A stretch of 64,000 nt of DNA from Blasia pusilla. Taxonomy: Eukaryota; Marchantiophyta; Marchantiopsida; Blasiales. Positions 56,076 to 64,000 of the stretch are shown piece after piece. The stretch covers positions 8,370,001 to 8,434,000 of the forward strand of contig CM114275.1 of assembly GCA_050084515.1 (NCBI GenBank), given 5' to 3'. The number at the start of each line of letters is the position of its first letter. The stretch's first letter is position 1. The position numbers were made by a program, and so were the translations under genes. The notes beneath the pieces are model-generated. The model ran no database searches and was not told where the DNA came from. It was given only the letters and a program-made list of their open reading frames with translations.

Positions 56076-59053
56076 ATGTCTCATCGGAAGATTGCTGTAT
56101 CTCATCAAGAGAGCTTACTCATTGGGCGCGAAATCAATCCCAAGAGCTGGACATTCGGTGGAAAGTCCAGCGATCTGCAAAGAAGCCAATTCCTTACAGA
56201 GGTTCAAGACGTCGGACACCGTTTTTCCGATCTCCCAAGCCATGAATCACTCCAAGAGTGTCAGGTGCAGGTGAATGGAGCGGCCAGCGAGCTTTCCAGA
56301 CTCGGATCATTGACTGAGATGCAGATGAGTGGACAAGTCGGCAGTAAACCTCCAAAGAATGGACTGTCTCCGAATGGAAGTGCAAGCGAACTGCCTAAGA
56401 ATGGGCCTGTGAAGGAGAGCATGACGGCTGGATCTGTGAGTGATCTGCAAAGGAGTGGACATGGTAGGGATGGTGTCAGCAACGATCAGTTCACGAGAAA
56501 CCTCCAGAGAAATTCACCATCGAGCGAAAGTGCGAGTAACGAATTATATGCAACTGACTCGCAGAAGAATGGAGCTCTGACCGTGAGAGCAGCACCTTCC
56601 AAACACTCTGACTCTTTCAGCTCGCTCAAGAATCGGTCTGACCTTTCATCACCACCTGCTCCTCCCCCATCTCCCCCCGTCAGTCCCAGGAATGCCCTAT
56701 CTATCGTGCCACCATTTTCCATCGCCAGGAACTCCAGTGAGATTAAGAGTATCGGCGAGCTCTGTGCCGCCCAAGAACATCTGGAATTATGGGACAAATT
56801 GTTCTGGGAAGAGTTTAATGCAGACGTCGCAGTTCATACCACAGATGGGGGAGTTATCTCTTCTCATTCAGCAGTACTGGTGAGTTTAAGGCGGTATACC
56901 TCGGATATTTGTTCTCTGGGTATGGTCATGTGTAACTTCAATCCCACACTATTAGCGACATCTTACAAAGATTCTCGTCATGCGTATGATGGAGATGGCC
57001 AATATTTCTTTTCGGGGCAGAAAGGGAAGGGTGGAGAAAATGATAAGACTCGTAGGATTTAGTTGCCACGTTGACCTTTATCGGATGTGGACGGTCCCAT
57101 CTTGCAACTGAATCGTTCTTTCGAGAGTGTTGCCTTCTCTCTACTGCGAATTTCTGGTGTGTGCATTCTAAAAGTTGTCTCGGATTCTTACAGGCAATGG
57201 CATCACCAGTATTTAAGGGATTCCTGCAGCGCTCCAAAGCTTGTCCTTATCGTTTCCATCTGAAAGGGGTACCTTATGAAGCTGCGATTGCCTTCATCCG
57301 CTTTTTGTACTCTTCACGGTAAGCTCCGATTCCTACCTCTCATATTTGCAAGGTGAGGTCCCCGGACAGATCCACGGAATCAAGTAATTTTTAAGCATTG
57401 AAGCGTCGATCCCTTGCATAATGATCACACTGACCTGAGCAACGAAGGCAAGGGCAGGGCTTAAATTTGAGATGTGAGTGTACTTGAGTTGAGGCTGGGA
57501 TTCAGGCTTGTGTGTAATTTTTCTAGTTTCAAGCTCATTTTTGGACTTGTGAGGGATGAGGTTACATGCCCAAAAGAATTCTGCATTTCACTGGGTCCAT
57601 GGCACCTCACCAAAAAGTCGATGCCCCACCAAAGTGGAACTGCCGCATGAGAAGGAGCAGAAGGCGAGGAGCTTTCGATAGGCGGGTGAAGAGAGGGGGG
57701 CGACCTTTACTGATTTGTTGAGTGCCTCAAATGCCAGGATCGATGAGAGGGAGATGCAGAAGTTCAGCGTCCATTTCCTGGCGCTGGGACATGCATATTG
57801 CGTTCCAGCCTTGAAAAGGCTTTGTACACTTCACTGGGAGAAGGGCCTGATTAATGTCGAAAATGCTGTCGACCTGCTGCAGTTGGCGAGGTTATGCGAT
57901 GCACCTCGTCTGCAGCTGCTATGCTATCGCCTTGTTCTTGGTGAATTCAAGGAAGTGGCTCGTACAGAAGCTTGGAGAGTCATGCGATCGTCCAATCCTC
58001 AACTTGAGCAGGAACTTGTTGAAGCTGTCATTGACTCAGATTACGTGAGAACTCTTGATACTAACCCTTGCACTCCTTGCAATGTAGAAGCTTTTGTCCA
58101 AATTTTATCTCGAGAACTGTAGGTATGAAGCATAAGTCTTTGAATTTGAATCTTTATCATTGGCAAACGGAATTATGTTTCTCTATGACCTTCGGCAGAG
58201 AGTACACCCATCAGAACTTTCATGTACTTGCCTGTAACATAACACCTCATGTGGTTTCTGCAGAAGAGACAGGAGAAATCCAGGAAACTGGAAGAAGACA
58301 AGGTTTATGAACAGCTACATGACGCCATGGAAGCCCTTGTTCACATTTGTAGAGATGGTTGTCGCACAATCGGGCCTCATGACAAGGTTTTCGATGCCAA
58401 GCAGCATAGCTCTTGCCAGTATCCAGCATGCAAAGGATTGGAATCCTTGGTTCGCCATTTTGCAGGATGTAAACTGAAGGTGCCTGGGGGTTGTGTTCAC
58501 TGCAAGCGAATGTGGCAACTACTTGAGTTGCATTCACGGATGTGTCAAGAGTCGTCCTGCAAAGTGCCTCTATGTGGGTAAGAAGATCTACTCTTACCCC
58601 TCGGATTAGAGCTGTATCGTCATTCTCGTGTGTGCAGCCATCATTTTCTATCACTCCATTGTAAGACTGGTGAAGACCGGTGAACACATGATCGGTCTTT
58701 CAGTATAACTCAATCTCTACATGACTCACAACTTTACTTTTATTTATTTTATTGTATTTTATTTTATTTTATTTTATTTGGAATGATGGCACCATGAATA
58801 GAAGTTTGTGTAGTTCACTTGTCATTTTTGGTATTATGGATCATTACATGCTTCCCCGAAAGTATCCATCTCTTGCTGAGAACTGTAAGCGGTGTCTGCT
58901 CACAGGCACTTCAAGAATAAGATTGGTCAGAGTCAAAGTAAACGAGATGAAACTCGATGGAGGCTGCTGGTCAACAAAGTGGTGTCTGCAAAGAATGCGA
59001 CTTCCGCCTTTTCTTTGGCTGCGGTGTCTGCCAGATTGGAACAAGTAGCTTAA
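56076..59053 (+). CDS. BTB/POZ and TAZ domain protein (BT family), 5 exons
   Basis: Plant BT proteins are nuclear or cytosolic scaffolds that bind cullin 3 and calmodulin. Exons: 56076-56879, 57194-57318, 57738-58044, 58264-58577 and 58906-59053; joined length 1698 nt, in frame, 565 residues, TAA at 59051. All introns are GT-AG. The BTB part includes [20 protein letters not shown] (end of exon 1) and [12 protein letters not shown] plus FIRFLYSSR (exon 2). Exon 3 is the BACK-like part, ending [10 protein letters not shown]. The TAZ zinc finger is mostly exon 4: [70 protein letters not shown] and [10 protein letters not shown] follow in exon 5. The N-terminal 230 residues are Ser-rich with repeated DLQRSG, ELSRLGS and ELPKNG words, much longer than in flowering-plant BT proteins. 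Start chosen as the first ATG after a stop at 56013-56015. Confidence 0.93.
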
Positions 59054-62021
59054 CACTGACATTAGTGTACTATATTCCGGGAACATGTTTTCAAGGCATA
59101 ATATGGCTGAGTATACCATTTGTATCATGTATAGAATTGAATATGGTGGGTCGGTTTGCAATTAGCCTGATTGGCATTTGGTGGTACTATATGTTCCAGC
59201 CTAGTATTAAGGGCTAACTAGTGATTTTACTAGGTTGGCAAGCGACCCCGCCTCACTCTTTCTAAAGTTCTCCTTACGTAGAGCAGGAGGTGAGGAATGT
59301 GGATGTATAATAAGAATGGACAGATAATATTGCCATTTATAGTACACCATCTGGAGACGGGAGGGGATCCATTTGAGTATGCTGGACTCCTGGAGGCCTT
59401 GCACTGGTCCCGAAGTCCCCGTGGCTGGAGACACATGTCAAATTTGGTCACAACAAGATAGATCATCAGGCACTGGTGGGTCTTCTTTGTGGAGCTTGCT
59501 CCGACGCGGGGGCTCGTGATCTTGTGCTGCACCCGCATGGGCGACATCGGGATCAAAGACCCCCAGCTGCTGACGGAAATGTTTCTTAAAAGCCTCATAC
59601 CAGAGAAAACCTTGAAAACGAAGAGGCCAGGCTAAGATATATATGTCCTACAGTCACCGACGATTCGATCACTCGGAAACGAGTCGTCGGTGCACTGCTG
59701 TTGTTTCACCGTGGACAGGTCAGTCGGAGGGTTTAGCAGATCAGTTGCACAACATGGCCTCGGATGGCCCAGGATTCGTTGCGTGTCAGTGGGGTGAAGA
59801 AATTTCCACGACTCTTGCTTACACCTTACGTCAGTCGTCCGTTCTCAAATTCAGAATGCGAACTCCTATCGGAAGCTTGGTCTAGGCCTGTTGAATCACC
59901 CGCCTTGTATGTCATAAAGGCAGGATCAGAACACCAGTACATTCCATGACTTGGCTTAGGAAGGCTTTTCGATATCATGATTCCAGTTTTATAGGGGAAC
60001 TAAAATCAATTTGGTGAAATTCTTTTCGCTCTCCTCTCTAAGGACCTTCGATTGAGCCGAAGAGGCTACAATAAATTTGATTCATTATAATGTGAATCGG
60101 AGGTTGTCTAGGATATGGATATGGAAACTGCCTGAAATGAGATCTAGTGCGGCTACCAGAGATCACAGCTTAACTACAGGGCAGACGCCTCAGAATCAGG
60201 TGCACCGGTAGTACAGATACCTGGGAGCGCTCACTCACTGGATCACCATTGGCCTTGTGCAGCAGGTTGTAGTAACAGGCGAGAGCACGATTAGTCGATT
60301 GAACAGGCATTCTGACTGTGTTATTAGTACGGCTATTATTGCATCCCGGCACATCTCTGTGAGCTAGCTGCCTGGACGAGTGCATTCTTCACATTTGACC
60401 TAGAACGCTTTGAGAGAATTTCAAGTTAACGGTGAACCAAGACCTCCCCCCCATCGAGCTGTGAGATTATATGCCTACAGGGGGGAATATGGCGACGAGG
60501 GGGCAACGAGGGGGAATAAGGCAATAGGGGAATGTCGTCGCCATACTCCACCCTCGTTGCCGTCACCAGAAACGATGGTATTCTCCTCACCGTCATACTA
60601 TTCTAGCGCGGATTAAATTTTGGATTGGCGTGAGATCACCACAGCCCGTGGAATGCCAGCATGCACTTCGCAGAGTAAATCAACTGCAAGCCTCGAAGTC
60701 TTCGAAATCCTGTTGTGCCGAGTTAATTCGTGGATCTTGTTTCGACCTCTCATCATGGGTCGGTCACTTTCTATCTCGCACGATGTTAACATGTCAGTTT
60801 GGTGACACTCTACCAGGAAGAAACTGCGAATCGCGATTGCGAAGACCAAGAAAGAGAGAAGATTTTCCGTGAAAGTTACTATAACCCTAAACTGTGCGTA
60901 TGGAAATGAATCGACGGAGATCGACCACTAGAGAGAATCATCGCCACTACGAATCACCTCGTCTGTCAAAGCTGACATCAATACATCCCGACTTGCTACT
61001 ACAATCTGGAGGAAAGGAAGAGAGTATTTGGTGTGCGCACGATCCACCTACGTTCAATTGAAATCCTTTCCACGCCCATGCGTGGTTCTTCCCACTGATA
61101 CTACTACTTCCACGACACTCGAAACTTCGAACGCTGCTTCTCTGCTGTCATGTGCATAAAATGCACGTAAATAATTACTCGACTGTGTGCTCTCCGCCTA
61201 TAGATCCATAGATTCCGTAGTTTCTCTCGGTAACTATTCTGCCCGCCCTGCCCCCGCAAGCTGGCAGCAGTCAGCCTGCCAGGCTGCCCACGCATCGTCG
61301 GGAATAGCCATAGTTGTCCGGTCGATTGCCGGCTGCCCGGGCGTGTGTTGCATGCACGGAGTTAATTCTGACGGCACGTGAGGCCCAGACAGTGCCAGAC
61401 CCGGATGGCCGGTCGCACCGAAGTGTAGTAGGGCCGGTACACTAAATTTCGGATTCGCAACAGACACTGCTGAATTTCCGCCAGTTAGTCCGTCCGTCCG
61501 TCCATGTAGTGCGTGGAGTGTCATTACACACAGGCTCTTGTAATCATACGCAGTATTGCGCACGGAACGTTTGGAGAATATTCTACCTCGACCTTTTGTA
61601 CCTTTATGACTTCAAGATCAACTGCCGTCCACCTTTTCTGGCGTCCAAACAGCGACGGTTTTCCACATCATTAGTAGACGGACGCAGTACCTCCAGCCAA
61701 TTAGTTTTAAAGGGTTCTAGTACCGAGATGCCATTAAGACAATGATGATACCGGTCACTAACTACTACACCAGCCCCAAATAACCTTCTCGTAATTCGGG
61801 CGGTTTTTTCTTGTGTTCTGTGGATAAAATGGTTCAAATTTCAACTACCTCTGCTTCAGCAAATTGTGCCCGTGCCCGAAACTTCATACTCCCGCGCCTT
61901 GCCTTCAGTCATCAGAGTATCAAGTTCATATGCGGCATCCATAGATCCTAAACGTTCACCCGGGCAATGGAAATCAATTTATTTATTCTATCTTTTGGTT
62001 GTTTTTTTTAAAGGATTAGAA
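59054..62021. other. 3' flank of the BTB/TAZ gene and intergenic region
   Basis: No gene is recognised. Frames such as 59230-59598 (minus) and 61234-61563 (minus) carry no domain that I can identify. A short (GTCC)n run is at about 61489-61503. The 3' end of the BTB/TAZ transcript is not marked by a clear signal. Confidence 0.4.
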
Positions 62022-64000
62022 TACATTCACTTTGTTATAAAATAAACTTCAAAAGAGGACAAAGAAAGAGGACAACTAACCAACGCAAACACTTGCTCAA
62101 CGAGCTATACGATTATAGTCTGAAACAAATCTGAAACACGAGTGGTTGGTCAGACGTGAATGGACGACGGGGCGAGCGACCCCTCACCACCTCCGCACGA
62201 CGTATCAATGCCAAGGCTTGTGTACGTTGTAAGGCCACTGAGATACATTGCCGAAAATAAGTGGTAACTACAGAGAGAGAAGGACTACGGGAAGGGGCCA
62301 GGTGATGATTCTCGAGGGAGTAGTGAGCACATATTTTCATGAAAGTATCAAAAGACACATGTAAATGATCGAATACTTCGACTGCAAAAGGAATAAATCC
62401 ATTAGTCTCATGTCTCACAACATAACTTAACTCCTTGATTCTTGTTGCATCTTCGACCGTCGAACCTTTGGTATGTGGCTCGACACACCAAGTCAAAACG
62501 TGTTCGATCAGCAACCACCACATCACCTAGTGTCTTGAATCCACCTCGAGACATAGCAAGATCCACTCTCCGAAGAGAGGTTGCTTGTGTGGTTGAAAGT
62601 AGGACATGGAGTTGCTCTTGCCCAACGGTGTATCCTGCACTACGAGCCACTGATGCTACAACCTCTCTAATGACATCATGTGTAGCCGTTCGTTCTCCAC
62701 CATGTGCACATCGGAGAATATGGATACCTTGGGCATCAATGGGATCCCCGCATACACAATTCGGCGCACCTAACAGAGAAGGATGGGGAAGTCCAAGGCA
62801 TAACCGCAAAGCTGTCGAGAATATACTTCGAGGAAGATGAAATGGAAGAAAAAGAGGATTTTCAATAAGCCACGCCCCCACTCCGGTACCCGCACATGAA
62901 CGTAGACGAGCTCGATTAGCGTCTGAGGATGCCTCGGAGAGAATGCTAGAAAAGTTGATTTGATGCAGATTCTCGGAGGTATGCTCTTGAAATCGATCAA
63001 GCCCTTCCGTAATCAATTGACTGAAAGGGGGTAGAATTGCTCATGTAGCAACATGATCCATGAGCGACATGATCCATCAAAATAGATGTATCTCCTTGGA
63101 GAAACCTTGAAGCCATAATCGGTGCTACCAATGCCCAACTCCCCAAAAAGGCCGCGAGAGCAGATGTGACCATGGAGGAAAGTCCCACCCCTCCAAAATA
63201 AATAGGCAGATAGCTTGTTGTGAAGCCAAGGCATCATCCTCTCCCTCAAATGTATTCGGGCCAAGAAGTTGACCAAAAGTTGCCAAGATAAAAGCGTCAA
63301 AAGAGGCCAACTGATGTAAGAACCTTGAAGTCGGAAGACAATTGCAAAGAAGGTAAGACAGATGTCGTAGAAAACATTGGGAGAGAATCCCATAAGCCAC
63401 TTGGGGATCCCCTAGATGAGGTAACAAATGAAGCCATTCCACATCTTTCAAAAGGGCCTCATCCAAGAACTTTGAGACATAGTTGATGAAGCCAATTGGG
63501 ACCCCAAGAACCCTAACCCCTTCATTGTAGATGGGAAAATCAGGAGTAGGTGGGGTGAATGTTGAGGGAAGGCATGAAGGAGACCATACTCCACATTTAC
63601 TATGTTGGACTTTAAGAAGGTTTAAGAAAGAGAGTTGCTCCATGAAATGGGTATAAGCAGGAACCACTTCAAAAGGAGGACCTATAATGCGAGTGTCATT
63701 AGCAATAGAAGGGAAAAGACAAGATGGAAATGCTTGCGCTGATGCTCAAAGGTCACGAAAATGGGCAATGGAAAAGAGTAGGTCACCCATGGGATCACCT
63801 TGACGTGTGCCACAAGCCGATTGTAGAATACTACATTCCTCGGAAGTAATATGATGAGAATAGATAATGAGTGTATCATAGGCATAGAAGGAGCAAAAAA
63901 ATGGAATGAGACTCGCAAGTTGTCCTCTTGCACAACGTTACTCCTCAAAGATGGCCGCACGAGAAACTAAATTGAATGCGTTAGCCACATTGACTTGAAT
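62022..64000 (-). mobile_element. RLE-type non-LTR retrotransposon, copy 2, continues past the window
   Basis: Colinear with 48328-50400 in the same orientation and highly similar. It carries the same 3' block (62034-62058), the C-terminal IPFAVEVFDHLHVSFDTF, the knuckle NCVCGDPIDAQGIHILRCAH, the endonuclease-like RVDLAMSRGGFKTLGDVVVA (near 62575-62515), the linker FPIYNEGVRVLGVPIGFINY and the motif A/B region. Differences from copy 1 include Arg CGA at 62546-62548 and 62480-62482 where copy 1 has TGA, and frameshifts near 62470, 63020-63190 and 63680. The TAA between RT motifs A and B is present (63938-63940). The 5' part lies outside the window. Confidence 0.85.

Overview
This window looks like nuclear DNA of a land plant. 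Two intron-bearing host genes of plant families are recognisable: a pectin acetylesterase and a BTB/TAZ protein. They sit in a dense matrix of decayed transposons. The mix (a methyltransferase-bearing Ty3/gypsy element, two copies of a restriction-like-endonuclease non-LTR retrotransposon, and CACTA, MULE and Helitron remains) makes me suspect a spore-bearing plant such as a bryophyte, lycophyte or fern rather than a flowering plant. That is inference; the species cannot be read from the sequence.

Layout. 0-5 kb: a CACTA (En/Spm) transposon on the minus strand, with a broken TNP2-type transposase and pieces of a second gene. 5-8.5 kb: transposon and gene scraps, including the N-terminus of a formate-tetrahydrofolate ligase and a tRNA-Ala(TGC)-derived retroposon. 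8.5-11 kb: a satellite array of roughly 350-bp units. 11.2-13.4 kb: a small element with CACTAG ends, then an unrecognised, decayed, intron-containing gene with a C2H2 finger. 15-17.8 kb: a minus-strand MULE transposase. 18-23.2 kb: a minus-strand Ty3/gypsy retrotransposon in the order gag, protease, DNMT3-like cytosine-5 methyltransferase, reverse transcriptase. 25.4-26.3 kb: a Helitron helicase fragment. 28.7-34.9 kb: nested LINE 3' ends and dispersed repeats. 35.05-41.64 kb: a 12-exon pectin acetylesterase gene (plus strand, 460 codons, catalytic triad complete). 42-47 kb: a chromodomain remnant, an inverted-repeat element and an APE-type LINE. 48.3-51.9 kb: a nearly complete RLE-type non-LTR retrotransposon. 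54-59 kb: a 5-exon BTB/TAZ gene (plus strand, 565 codons). 62-64 kb: a second copy of the RLE element running off the window.

The most interesting object is the Ty3/gypsy element at 18-23 kb. Its polyprotein carries a cytosine-5 DNA methyltransferase, with the motifs in canonical (DNMT3-like) order, between protease and reverse transcriptase. Retrotransposons that captured DNMT genes have, to my recollection, been reported from dinoflagellates and a charophyte alga; this may be a land-plant relative. The copy is dead: it has several in-frame stops, nearly all of the kind a C-to-T change would make. The same decay is seen directly between the two RLE copies, where two CGA codons in one copy are TGA stops in the other, as expected if these elements are heavily methylated. 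The two host genes look intact and are not functionally linked to the transposons, although the acetylesterase has repeats in its introns and a LINE fragment ending about 150 bp before its start.
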